A DNA stretch of 13,667 nt, from NCBI GenBank assembly GCA_046546235.1, contig JBKGYG010000048.1, positions 1 to 13,667 of the forward strand, read 5' to 3'. The translations under genes and the position numbers were made by a program. Origin of the DNA: JBKGYG01 sp046546235 (lineage in GTDB: Bacteria; Bacillota; Clostridia; Lachnospirales; DSM-24629). Every line of letters starts with the position of its first letter. The first letter of the stretch is position 1. The notes under the pieces were generated by a model, which was not told where the DNA came from, made no database searches, and saw only the letters and a program-made list of their open reading frames with translations. Positions 1-7,570 of this stretch are shown piece by piece.

Positions 1-1916
1 TTAAAGGGCTAATGCATCGAAAAGATATAAATGAGATAGTTATCGCAACGGATGCCGGAAGAGAAGGAGAATTAGTAGGTAGGTGGATTATTGACAAGTC
101 ACATATTAGTAAACCTATAAAACGTCTTTGGATATCTTCAGTTACTGATAAAGCCATTCGACAAGGATTTGATAATATAGGAAATGGTGAAGCGTATGAA
201 AACCTCTATAAATCAGCTGTTGCAAGGTCAGAGGCAGATTGGGTCGTAGGCATAAATGCAACTCGTGCTTTGACTTGCAAGTATAATGCACAGTTATCTT
301 GTGGTAGAGTTCAAACCCCAACACTATCTATGATTGCTAAGAAGGAAGAAGATATTAAAAATTTCAAGCCAAAGACATATTATGAAATACAAGGAATGTC
401 AAAGGGATTAAGATTTATATGGCAAGATAGTAAATCAAAAAACACTAGAATATTTAATAAAAAAGAGGCAGATCAAATTTTAGATAAGTTAAAAGGTAAA
501 AAGGGTGAAGTTATAAGTGTTGATAAGAAGGATATAAAGGTCTTTTCGCCAAAATTATATGATTTAACAGAGCTGCAAAGAGAAGCTAATAAACGCTTTG
601 ATTTCTCAGCAAAAGAAACTTTATCCATAATGCAAACATTATATGAAAGGCATAAGATTTTAACTTACCCAAGAACGGACTCTAGATACATATCAACAGA
701 TATTGTGGATACTTTAAAAGAAAGACTTAAGGCATGTGGAGTAGGAACTTTTGCCAAACTTACAGCAAAGTTAATCAGAGGTAATATAAAAGCTAATAAA
801 AATTATGTTAACAATAGTAAAGTATCTGACCATCATGCTATTATTCCCACAGAAGAATCAGTAATACTAAACCAGTTATCCAATTCCGAAAGAAAAATAT
901 ATGATCTAGTTGTTAAGCGTTTTATAGCTGTATTATCCCCACCTTTTGAATATCAAGAAACAGTAATTACAGTAAAAGTAGATCAAGAAACATTTGTTAC
1001 CAAAGGGAAAAAAGTAATATCATTGGGTTGGAAAGCGGTTTATGAAGATAATGATAATAAAGATGAGTATAATATGATTACAGATATAAAAAAAGGTGAG
1101 TTTTTAAAAATAGATAATTTATGTCAAATAACAAGTGAAACAAAACCACCTGCACCATTTAATGAAGGTACTTTGCTATCAGCAATGGAAAATCCGACAA
1201 AATATTTAGAAACAAATGATAAAAAAATCGTAAAAACTTTAGATGAAGCTGGTGGAATTGGGACAGTAGCTACTCGTGCAGATATTATTGAAAAGCTATT
1301 TAACACATTTCTCATAGAGAAAAAAGATAAAGATATATTTATAACATCAAAGGGAAAACAGCTTCTTGAATTAGTTCCTGAAGAGATGAAATCCCCAGAA
1401 TTAACAGCAGAGTGGGAACTGAAATTAAGTAAAATAGCAAAAGGGGAACTTAATAAAGAGCAGTTTATAACTCAAATGAAATCATATGCTAAAGATATTG
1501 TAAATGAAATAAAAAATAGTGAAGAAAAGTTTAAACACGACAACTTAACAGGTAATAAATGCCCAGAATGTGGGAAGTTTATGTTAGAGGTTAATGGGAA
1601 AAGAGGTAAGTTACTTGTTTGCCAAGATAGAGAATGTGGTTATAGAAAAAATATTGCTAAGAAAACAAAAGCAAGATGTCCAAATTGTAAGAGAGTTGGA
1701 ATGGAACTTAGAGGAAGTGGAGATGGACAAATATTTGTATGTAAATGTGGGTACAGAGAAAAACTATCCTCATTTGAAAAAAGGAAAGATAAAGATAAAG
1801 CTAAGGCTTCAAAAAGAGATACTATCCAATATATGAAGAAACAAAGAAAAGAAGAAAAGGCACCTGTAAATACACCTTTTGCAGAAGCATTAGCAAAATT
1901 AAAAGTAGATAAGTAA
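1..1916 (+). CDS. topB: DNA topoisomerase III, 5'-truncated by window edge
   Basis: Type IA topoisomerase that cuts and passes single DNA strands, relaxing negative supercoils and resolving recombination or replication intermediates in the cytoplasm. The frame is open to the left edge (first whole codon at position 3), so the ATG at 12 is internal. About 637 residues are visible against roughly 720 for the family, so some 80-90 N-terminal residues, including the first TOPRIM acidic residue, lie outside. Counting from the ATG at 12, TDAGREGE (13-20) is the TOPRIM acidic motif, and ILTYPRTDSR carries the catalytic tyrosine at 219 (codon 666-668). Two four-cysteine zinc ribbons follow, starting at Cys517 and Cys556, and then a lysine-rich tail. 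The tail FAEALAKLKVDK and the terminator just downstream suggest an intact 3' end. The family assignment is firm; the true start is not visible. Confidence 0.95.
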   Translation, partial: KGLMHRKDINEIVIATDAGREGELVGRWIIDKSHISKPIKRLWISSVTDKAIRQGFDNIGNGEAYENLYKSAVARSEADWVVGINATRALTCKYNAQLSCGRVQTPTLSMIAKKEEDIKNFKPKTYYEIQGMSKGLRFIWQDSKSKNTRIFNKKEADQILDKLKGKKGEVISVDKKDIKVFSPKLYDLTELQREANKRFDFSAKETLSIMQTLYERHKILTYPRTDSRYISTDIVDTLKERLKACGVGTFAKLTAKLIRGNIKANKNYVNNSKVSDHHAIIPTEESVILNQLSNSERKIYDLVVKRFIAVLSPPFEYQETVITVKVDQETFVTKGKKVISLGWKAVYEDNDNKDEYNMITDIKKGEFLKIDNLCQITSETKPPAPFNEGTLLSAMENPTKYLETNDKKIVKTLDEAGGIGTVATRADIIEKLFNTFLIEKKDKDIFITSKGKQLLELVPEEMKSPELTAEWELKLSKIAKGELNKEQFITQMKSYAKDIVNEIKNSEEKFKHDNLTGNKCPECGKFMLEVNGKRGKLLVCQDRECGYRKNIAKKTKARCPNCKRVGMELRGSGDGQIFVCKCGYREKLSSFEKRKDKDKAKASKRDTIQYMKKQRKEEKAPVNTPFAEALAKLKVDK

Positions 1917-1955
1917 TCTTACCGAGTAAAACATGTACCAATTGTTTACAGTATG

Positions 1956-1982
1956 AGTCAAAGCATTTTGCTTTGGCTTTTT
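1956..1982 (+). terminator. Intrinsic terminator of topB
   Basis: A 9-bp stem, AGTCAAAGC pairing with GCTTTGGCT (one T-G wobble), closes a 5-nt loop and leads into a T run at 1978-1982. It lies 40 bp after the topB stop, where the end of that transcript is expected. Confidence 0.8.
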
Positions 1983-2079
1983 ACTTACCATAAATTATAT
2001 ATAGATAGAAAGTCCTAATTGCGTTACAATACAATAGTTGACTTATGTAAACCGGATATGACTACTGGAGGTGTATTAG

Positions 2080-3792
2080 ATGAAGAAAAAATATTTGATA
2101 ATTGGAGTGTTATTATTAATAATTAGTGTAGTTGTTAGAAGCTATGTTTTAAGTGATGAGAATAAAGAAATGTCTTATAATAAATTTATTGAACAAGTTG
2201 AACAAAACAATGTAAATAAAGTTATATTTCAAGAAGATGAAAATTATTTTATTGCAAATTTGAATAATGATGTAGTTGAATATAAAGTGCCTGATCCAAT
2301 GAAGGAAGACTTTAGGGAGTTTTTATTACTTGAAGATATATTAGTAGAATATGGTGAAGAGAGTGGGATTATTAAGTTTTTACAAGTTGCATTATTTTTA
2401 ATAATTGCAGGAGGCATTTTTTGGTATGTTCGTAAAGGTGGAGATGGGAAAAACTTAATTAAAAATGCTAATAATAAAATTGACAAAAGAACAGCCATGA
2501 ATCTTGAACAAGTAGCTGGTAATGTAGAAGCTAAGGCAATGGTAAAGGATGTTATTAATTTTATTAAAAATCCTGACAAATACGCTAATGTTGGGGCTAA
2601 AATGCCAAGAGGTGTTTTGTTTTATGGTCCACCTGGAACAGGTAAGACACTTATGGCTAAAGCAATAGCAGGAGAAGCGGATGTTCCATTTTATGCTATG
2701 AGTGGTTCGGATTTTGTGCAAATGTATGTAGGGGTAGGAGCTAGTCGAATAAGAAATCTTTTTAAAAAAGCTAAAAAAGGTGAAAAAGCAGTTATTTTTA
2801 TTGATGAAATTGATGCAATTGGTAAACAAAGGGGTAGAAGTGTTTCAGCAAGTAATGATGAGAGAGATCAAACTTTAAATGCATTATTAACAGAAATGTC
2901 TGGGTTTAATGATAGTAATGGTATTGTAGTAATCGGAGCAACAAATAGATTAGATACACTAGATGAAGCTTTGCTTCGTCCAGGACGTTTTGATAGACAA
3001 ATAGAAATAGGTTTACCAGATGTTAATTCTAGAAAGAAGATTTTAGGACTACATGCAAAATCAAAACCATTATCAGATGATGTTGATATGGATAAACTAT
3101 CAAAGTCAACTGTATATTTTAGTGGAGCAATGCTTGAGAATCTTCTTAATGAAGCTGCTATATTTGCTGCTAATGAGCAAAGACCAATAATTAGCCAAAG
3201 TCATATTGATAAAGCTTTTTATACAGTTATAGCAGGTGCTCAAAAACAAGATACTAGTTACTTGACAGATAAAGATAGAAAAATCACAGCATTTCATGAG
3301 GCGGGTCATGCATTAGTTACTAAGTTGCTATTACCTGAGAATTATATATCCAAAGTTACTATTATGCCTAGTGTTCGTGGTGCTGGTGGATTTAGTCTAA
3401 GTATTCCAAAAGATACAATGTATCAAACACAGAAACAAATTAAGTCAAATATTCAAGTTTTATTAGCTGGTAGGATAGCAGAAGAGTTAGTTTTTGGTGA
3501 AGAAGAAGTTACTACTGGAGCAAGTAATGATATTGGTAAGGCGTCAAACTTGATGGTTGATTATATAAATAAATTTGGTATGGATAAAGATTTTGGGCTG
3601 TTTAATGTCCAAGCTATTGAAGGGTATCAAGATAGTCAACTTATTAATAAATGTAGAAATCAGATGAATGAGATTTATGAAGAAACTAAGGAGTTACTAA
3701 TAGAAAATCTTGAACTGTTAAAAAAAGTAGCATATGAATTATTAGAAGAAGAATCCATTAATGGAGAAGATATAGAACGAATATGTGTATAG
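2080..3792 (+). CDS. ftsH: FtsH-family membrane AAA+ zinc metalloprotease
   Basis: ATP-driven protease that extracts and degrades membrane and short-lived cytosolic proteins, working as a membrane-anchored hexamer. The start has GGAGGTG six bases upstream. Visible order: transmembrane segment at about 4-20, an extracytoplasmic stretch to about 97, a second transmembrane segment at 98-117, then the AAA+ module. That module has Walker A GPPGTGKT (183-190), pore motif MYVG (215-218), Walker B VIFIDE (238-243) and RPGR with the arginine fingers (300-303). The protease domain has HEAGH (406-410) and third zinc ligand Asp484 in TTGASND. All catalytic residues are present, so it should be active. 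At 570 residues it is shorter than typical FtsH (600-650). The usual GADL of the helical subdomain reads GAML (349-352), which suggests a divergent paralogue rather than the main FtsH. It forms its own unit, with a terminator on each side. Confidence 0.9.
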   Translation: MKKKYLIIGVLLLIISVVVRSYVLSDENKEMSYNKFIEQVEQNNVNKVIFQEDENYFIANLNNDVVEYKVPDPMKEDFREFLLLEDILVEYGEESGIIKFLQVALFLIIAGGIFWYVRKGGDGKNLIKNANNKIDKRTAMNLEQVAGNVEAKAMVKDVINFIKNPDKYANVGAKMPRGVLFYGPPGTGKTLMAKAIAGEADVPFYAMSGSDFVQMYVGVGASRIRNLFKKAKKGEKAVIFIDEIDAIGKQRGRSVSASNDERDQTLNALLTEMSGFNDSNGIVVIGATNRLDTLDEALLRPGRFDRQIEIGLPDVNSRKKILGLHAKSKPLSDDVDMDKLSKSTVYFSGAMLENLLNEAAIFAANEQRPIISQSHIDKAFYTVIAGAQKQDTSYLTDKDRKITAFHEAGHALVTKLLLPENYISKVTIMPSVRGAGGFSLSIPKDTMYQTQKQIKSNIQVLLAGRIAEELVFGEEEVTTGASNDIGKASNLMVDYINKFGMDKDFGLFNVQAIEGYQDSQLINKCRNQMNEIYEETKELLIENLELLKKVAYELLEEESINGEDIERICV

Positions 3793-3845
3793 ATTAAAAC
3801 CTATAATATTATAAGATTATAAGATAATAAAATGATGATATAATT

Positions 3846-3877
3846 GTAGGGGCGCTTTGGTAAACGCCTCTACTTTT
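3846..3877 (+). terminator. Hairpin terminator after the FtsH-like gene
   Basis: GTAGGGGCG (3846-3854) pairs with CGCCTCTAC (3865-3873), nine pairs with one G-T wobble and a 10-nt loop, followed by TTTT. The position 54 bp past the stop fits a terminator. The T run is short, and the GC-rich arms stand out from the AT-rich surroundings, so it could also be a copy of a dispersed intergenic palindrome. Confidence 0.65.
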
Positions 3878-3930
3878 GAATGTTTTTTAATCAAATCACC
3901 TAAAATTAGTTAAACTTGAAAAAATAGGGC

Positions 3931-3936
3931 TATAAT
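3931..3936 (+). promoter_or_regulatory. Candidate -10 box for coaBC
   Basis: A perfect TATAAT lies 55 bp before the coaBC start, just after the terminator of the previous gene. No good -35 hexamer is found 16-18 bp upstream, so the call rests on the -10 box and the position. The upstream in-frame ATG at 3935 falls inside this box, which argues against using that ATG as the gene start. Confidence 0.45.
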
Positions 3937-3991
3937 GCTATACTTACTCTACAATATAAGATTAAAATATTATAATATTGAGGTAATAAAT

Positions 3992-5182
3992 ATGTTGAAA
4001 GATAAAAATGTAGTGATTGGGGTTTCAGGTGGAATAGCCGTTTACAAGATATGTGATTTAGTTAGTAGGCTTAAGAAAATGAAAGCAAATGTTTATGTTA
4101 TTATGACAAAGGCTGCTACTGAGTTCGTATCTCCGTTGACATTTCAATCATTAAGTCAAAATTATGTTGTTGTAGATATGTTTAAAGAGCCAAAGACTTG
4201 GGATATAGAGCATATATCTTTAGCTAAAAGGGCAGACTTATTTGTAATAGCACCAGCAACAGCTAACATTATTGGTAAGATTGCTAACGGAATAGCAGAT
4301 GATATGCTTACAACAACTGTTATGGCAACGAAAGCTCCTGTCGTTATTGCGCCTGCAATGAACACCAATATGTATAATAATACTATAGTTCAAAAAAATC
4401 TGAAAGAATTAAAAGAACTAGGTTATGGAATTATTGACCCAGACCAAGGCAGGTTGGCTTGTGGAGATATTGGAGTTGGAAAGTTAGCAAATAATGATAT
4501 GATAATAGAGTTAATACTTAAGAAAATTGAACTTAAAAATGATTATAAAGGTAAGAATTTATTAGTAACAGCAGGACCGACTAGAGAATGGATTGATCCA
4601 GTTCGTTACCTTTCTAATCCATCAAGTGGTAAAATGGGATATTCAATTGCTAAGGCAGCTATTCAAAGAGGTGCTAATGTTACATTAATATCAGGGCCGG
4701 TGAATCTTGAAAAGCCAAAAGGCTTAACAAAATTTGTAAATATTGAAACTGCTCTTGAGATGTATGATGCTGTAATGAAATATTATGAAAAGCAGGATAT
4801 AATTATTAAAACAGCGGCTGTTTCAGACTATAAACCAAAAGAAAAACATATAGATAAAGTAAAAAAAGATAAAATGAGTCTCAAATTGGAGTTAGAATCT
4901 AATCCAGATATTTTATATGAGATAGGAAAAATAAAGAAAAATCAAATATTGGTTGGATTTGCTGCTGAAACATCTAATGTTATTGAAGAAGCTAAAAAGA
5001 AAATCGCAAAAAAGAACTTAGATTATATAGTGGTAAATGATGTAACACTTAATGGAGCAGGGTTTAATTCAGATACCAATATTGTTAAAATTATTGATAG
5101 AAACAATAATGTTAAAGATTACCCACAATTGTCAAAATCAAATTTGGCACATTTTATATTAAATGCTATAATAGAAAAATAA
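3992..5182 (+). CDS. coaBC: Bifunctional phosphopantothenoylcysteine decarboxylase / phosphopantothenate-cysteine ligase
   Basis: Carries out two successive steps of coenzyme A synthesis: CTP-dependent joining of cysteine to 4'-phosphopantothenate (CoaB) and FMN-dependent decarboxylation to 4'-phosphopantetheine (CoaC). Start chosen at 3992 because GAGGT lies seven bases upstream and the protein then begins directly with the flavoprotein strand. The result is 396 residues, normal for the family. The CoaC half is residues 1 to about 180: catalytic His74 in EHIS, PAMN at 121-124, and Cys157 in the ACGDIGVG substrate clamp. The CoaB half, from about 187 on, has AGPTRE (194-199), Asn209 in the RYLSN segment, NPSSGKMG, and the KVKKDK lysine cluster (289-294). 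The panBCD operon begins 234 bp downstream and makes the precursor. Regulation of coaBC itself is not evident beyond a -10 box. Confidence 0.96.
   Translation: MLKDKNVVIGVSGGIAVYKICDLVSRLKKMKANVYVIMTKAATEFVSPLTFQSLSQNYVVVDMFKEPKTWDIEHISLAKRADLFVIAPATANIIGKIANGIADDMLTTTVMATKAPVVIAPAMNTNMYNNTIVQKNLKELKELGYGIIDPDQGRLACGDIGVGKLANNDMIIELILKKIELKNDYKGKNLLVTAGPTREWIDPVRYLSNPSSGKMGYSIAKAAIQRGANVTLISGPVNLEKPKGLTKFVNIETALEMYDAVMKYYEKQDIIIKTAAVSDYKPKEKHIDKVKKDKMSLKLELESNPDILYEIGKIKKNQILVGFAAETSNVIEEAKKKIAKKNLDYIVVNDVTLNGAGFNSDTNIVKIIDRNNNVKDYPQLSKSNLAHFILNAIIEK
5144..5172 (+). promoter_or_regulatory. Predicted sigma-A promoter of panBCD, inside the 3' end of coaBC
   Basis: TTGGCA (5144-5149), a 17-bp spacer and TATAAT (5167-5172), preceded by a TGC extended -10 element. 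Five of six -35 bases and all -10 bases match consensus. Transcription from about 5179 would give panB a leader of about 240 nt holding the hairpins below. Sequence match only. Confidence 0.65.
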
Positions 5183-5268
5183 GTCTAATATTATAATGGT
5201 ATTCTATATTTAGAAACTATATAAAAATTTAGGCTTAATAAATGAATAATTGAAAAGATATGATATAT

Positions 5269-5310
5269 CCTTAACTACTTTGATCATAATTGACAGAGAT
5301 GGACTTAAGG
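5269..5310 (+). ncRNA. Candidate pan-motif hairpin in the panB leader (two bulged adenosines)
   Basis: CCTTAA (5269-5274) pairs with TTAAGG (5305-5310). Further in, CTA (5275-5277) pairs with TGG (5300-5302), CTTTG (5278-5282) with CAGAG (5294-5298), and TCA (5284-5286) with TGA (5291-5293) around a TAAT loop. This leaves single bulged adenosines at 5283 and 5299, and an AC bulge at 5303-5304. The known 'pan' RNA motif is described as a hairpin with two conserved bulged As in the 5' UTRs of panB, panC or panD, including in Firmicutes. Shape and position fit; I could not check the nucleotide consensus or the usual tandem copy. Confidence 0.5.
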
Positions 5311-5351
5311 AAAAGGTCATTTTAGTAAATATGCCTTTTTGACTTGTGTCC
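5301..5351 (+). promoter_or_regulatory. Antiterminator-like long hairpin in the panB leader
   Basis: GGAC (5301-5304) pairs with GTCC (5348-5351), AAG (5307-5309) with CTT (5343-5345), and AAAAGG-T-CAT (5311-5320) with ATGCCTTTT (5331-5339), with T5317 bulged. It shares its left foot (5301-5310) with the bulged-A hairpin and its right side (5334-5351) with the terminator hairpin, so it cannot coexist with either in full. That geometry is typical of an attenuator; the direction of control is inferred. Confidence 0.45.
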
Positions 5352-5364
5352 GAAAGGGTTTTTT
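5334..5364 (+). terminator. Leader terminator (attenuator) upstream of panB
   Basis: CCTTT (5334-5338) pairs with AAAGG (5353-5357), and the inner GAC (5341-5343) pairs with GTC (5348-5350) around a TTGT loop. A run of six T follows at 5359-5364. It lies after the predicted promoter and before the panB start, so termination here would cut off panBCD. The stem is modest, which suits a conditional terminator. Confidence 0.55.
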
Positions 5365-5416
5365 AATGTTATAGGTATCATAGGAGACCTAAAGTCTTCT
5401 TAAGGAGATGATGTTA

Positions 5417-6265
5417 ATGAGTAAAAGAATTACAACTGCTAGTTTTCGTAAGATGAAAAAAAGCAAAGAAAAGATAACAATATTGACAGCATATGATTAT
5501 CCAACGGCTTCAATTGTTGATGATAATGGTATAGATGCAATTCTCGTAGGAGATTCACTAGGTATGGTAGTATTAGGTTATGAAGACACAACTCAAGTTA
5601 CTATGGAGGATATGATTCATCATATAAAAGCTGTTAGTAGAGGAACTAAAAAATCTATGGTTATTGGCGATATGCCTTTTTTGTCCTATCATATAAGTGT
5701 AAATGAGAGTGTGAAAAATGCGGGTAGAATTATACAAGAAGGTAAAGCTCAAGCGGTAAAATTAGAAGGTGGAAAAGAAATAGCAAAGGATGTTAGTGCT
5801 ATTACTAAAGCTGGAATACCTGTTATGGGGCATCTAGGGTTAACGCCTCAATCTATACATCAGATGGGTGGATATTTTATACAAGGTAAGGATGAAAAAC
5901 AAATTAATAAATTATTAGAAGATGCAAAAGCTTTAGAAGATGCAGGAGTTTTTTCAATAGTTTTAGAATGTGTTACAGAAGAAGTGGCTTCATATATGAC
6001 AGAACAATTATCTATTCCTACTATTGGTATTGGTTCAGGAAGAGATTGTGATGGACAAGTGCTTGTAATACATGATATTCTCGGGCTGTATGATGGAAAT
6101 AGTCCAAGCTTCTCAAAATGCTATTCTAACATGCACGAACAAATAGGTGCTTCTGTTAGCCAATATATAGATGAAGTGAAGAATGGAAAATTTCCAGAGC
6201 AACAACACGTTTTCCATACGAAAAATGATATAATTGGTCATATATATAGCAAAGGAGAAAATTAG
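5417..6265 (+). CDS. panB: 3-methyl-2-oxobutanoate hydroxymethyltransferase
   Basis: First committed step of pantothenate synthesis: transfers a hydroxymethyl group from 5,10-methylene-THF to 2-oxoisovalerate to form ketopantoate, as a cytoplasmic Mg-dependent oligomer. Start set at 5417 because AAGGAG (5402-5407) lies nine bases upstream; the ATGs at 5408 and 5411 are too close to it. The protein has 282 residues, usual for the family. Metal ligands are Asp46 (GDSLGM) and Asp85 (GDMPF), with Lys115 and Glu117 in KLEGG, His139 in MGHLGLTPQS, and catalytic Glu184 in LECV. GIGSGRDCDGQ follows at 204-214. It is first in the panBCD operon, directly abuts panC (stop TAG followed at once by the panC ATG), and is preceded by a structured leader. 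Its cofactor is a folate, a link to the folate genes next door. Confidence 0.97.
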   Translation: MSKRITTASFRKMKKSKEKITILTAYDYPTASIVDDNGIDAILVGDSLGMVVLGYEDTTQVTMEDMIHHIKAVSRGTKKSMVIGDMPFLSYHISVNESVKNAGRIIQEGKAQAVKLEGGKEIAKDVSAITKAGIPVMGHLGLTPQSIHQMGGYFIQGKDEKQINKLLEDAKALEDAGVFSIVLECVTEEVASYMTEQLSIPTIGIGSGRDCDGQVLVIHDILGLYDGNSPSFSKCYSNMHEQIGASVSQYIDEVKNGKFPEQQHVFHTKNDIIGHIYSKGEN

Positions 6266-7111
6266 ATGAAAGTTATTAAAACAATAGATGAATTAAGAGA
6301 TACTATTAAACCTCTAAAATTACAAGGAAAAGATATAGGATTTGTACCAACAATGGGATATCTTCATAAGGGACATTGTTCTTTAATTGAAAAAGCTACA
6401 GAAGAAAATGATGTTATTGTAGTAAGTATATTTGTTAATCCAACACAGTTTGGTCCTAATGAGGATTTTGATAAATATCCAAGAGATTTGGAACGAGATT
6501 TAGAAATGGCAAAAAGTTCAGGAGCTACTATTATTTTTGTTCCGGATGTTCAAGAAATATATCTTCAAAATAATAAGACCTATGTAGAGGTAAAAGATAT
6601 TACAGAAAAACTATGTGGCTTAAAAAGACCTGGTCATTTTCGAGGGGTTACAACTGTTGTAACTAAATTATTTAATATTGTAACACCAGATAAAGCTTAT
6701 TTTGGGCAGAAAGATGCTCAACAAGCTATAGTTATTAAAAAAATGGTTAAAGACCTTAATATAAATATAGATATAGTAGTATGTCCAATTATTCGAGAAA
6801 AAGATGGATTAGCTATGAGCTCAAGAAATGTTTACTTAAATACTGAAGAAAGAAAACAAGCAACTATTTTATATAAAAGTCTAATGGAAGCAAAAGAAAA
6901 AATTATAAATGGTGAAAGGGATGTTAAAAAATTAAGTGAATATATAAAGAATAGGATTAATTCAGAACCACTTGCAAATATAGAATATGTAGAAATAGTA
7001 GATTCAGAGACGCTTGCAAATGTTTTTAATATTACTAATGAAATATTAATAGCCTTGGCAGTAAGATTTGGCAAGACTCGATTAATTGATAATTTGATTA
7101 TGGAGGTGTGA
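6266..7111 (+). CDS. panC: Pantothenate synthetase (pantoate-beta-alanine ligase)
   Basis: Joins pantoate and beta-alanine through a pantoyl-adenylate intermediate, using ATP, in the cytoplasm. The 281 residues are full length. Nucleotidyltransferase features: PTMGYLHKGH with the HxGH motif at 34-37, FVNPTQFGPNEDF (56-68), FGQKD (146-150), and MSSRN (184-188) as the KMSKS-like loop. The start immediately follows the panB stop and has AAAGGAG at 6251-6257, nine bases upstream inside the end of panB, so the two are translationally close and co-transcribed. The C-terminus carries the ribosome binding site of panD. The reduction of ketopantoate to pantoate is not encoded here; a panE or ilvC product elsewhere must supply it. 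Confidence 0.97.
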   Translation: MKVIKTIDELRDTIKPLKLQGKDIGFVPTMGYLHKGHCSLIEKATEENDVIVVSIFVNPTQFGPNEDFDKYPRDLERDLEMAKSSGATIIFVPDVQEIYLQNNKTYVEVKDITEKLCGLKRPGHFRGVTTVVTKLFNIVTPDKAYFGQKDAQQAIVIKKMVKDLNINIDIVVCPIIREKDGLAMSSRNVYLNTEERKQATILYKSLMEAKEKIINGERDVKKLSEYIKNRINSEPLANIEYVEIVDSETLANVFNITNEILIALAVRFGKTRLIDNLIMEV

Positions 7112-7113
7112 AT

Positions 7114-7464
7114 ATGTTTATTGAAATGATGGTAGGCAAGATCCATAGAGCAACTGTAACAGACGCTAATTTAAATTATATAGGAAGTATTACAATAGAT
7201 GAAACTTTGTTAAAAGAAACAGGTATCCTTCCTAATCAAAAGGTGCAAATTGTAAATAATAATAATGGTGCTAGATTTGAAACTTATGTTATAGCTGGTG
7301 AATCTAATAGTGGTGTTATTTGTTTGAACGGAGCAGCGGCAAGATTAGCTCAGCCTGGAGATTTAGTAATTATTATTGGATATGGATTGATGGATCAAAA
7401 AGAAGCTATTAATCATACACCTAACGTAGTTGTAGTAGATGATAATAATAAAATCAAGAGATGA
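7114..7464 (+). CDS. panD: Aspartate 1-decarboxylase proenzyme
   Basis: Converts L-aspartate to beta-alanine, the second substrate of PanC. It is made as a proenzyme that cleaves itself at Gly24-Ser25 to create the pyruvoyl group. Start chosen at ATG 7114, with GGAGGTG at 7102-7108. This start places Gly24-Ser25 (in NYIGSIT), Tyr58 and Asn72 at the same numbers as in the E. coli enzyme; the in-frame GTG at 7108 would add two residues and lies inside the ribosome binding site. Lys9, His11, Arg54 and Thr57 also match. It has 116 residues, slightly shorter than the E. coli protein. It starts 2 bp after the panC stop, last in the operon, with a terminator 75 bp downstream. Confidence 0.97.
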   Translation: MFIEMMVGKIHRATVTDANLNYIGSITIDETLLKETGILPNQKVQIVNNNNGARFETYVIAGESNSGVICLNGAAARLAQPGDLVIIIGYGLMDQKEAINHTPNVVVVDDNNKIKR

Positions 7465-7539
7465 TACTCTAATATTAAATCTAATCAAATATTTAAAACA
7501 TCTTTTTATTATATATAAATTGGCTTTGTTTACAGTCTG

Positions 7540-7570
7540 AAAGGCAGATAAATAAATATCTGCCTTTTTT
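7540..7570 (+). terminator. Shared terminator between panD and convergent folT
   Basis: AAAGGCAGATA (7540-7550) pairs perfectly with TATCTGCCTTT (7557-7567) around AATAAA, with T at 7565-7570. On the plus strand it is a strong terminator for panBCD. Read from the minus strand, the same hairpin directly follows the folT stop but has only a three-T tail, so it is probably weaker in that direction. Confidence 0.85.

Noticed and set aside
2038..2061. TTGACT as a -35 box for the FtsH-like gene
   Set aside because: No -10 hexamer lies at 16-18 bp; the nearest, TATGAC, is only 12 bp away.
2455..2829. 124-codon open frame on the minus strand inside the FtsH-like gene
   Set aside because: It lies wholly opposite the conserved AAA+ domain and has the cysteine/serine/phenylalanine-rich look of an antisense shadow.
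3935..3991. Upstream ATG that would extend CoaBC by 19 residues
   Set aside because: The ATG lies inside the TATAAT box, the extra residues do not resemble the family, and the ATG at 3992 has a proper ribosome binding site.
5408..5416. ATG codons at 5408 and 5411 as panB start
   Set aside because: They are 0 and 3 bases from AAGGAG, too close for initiation; 5417 has the right spacing.
6832..7146. 104-codon minus-strand open frame across the panC/panD junction
   Set aside because: It is antisense to two well-conserved genes, and there is no independent support for it.
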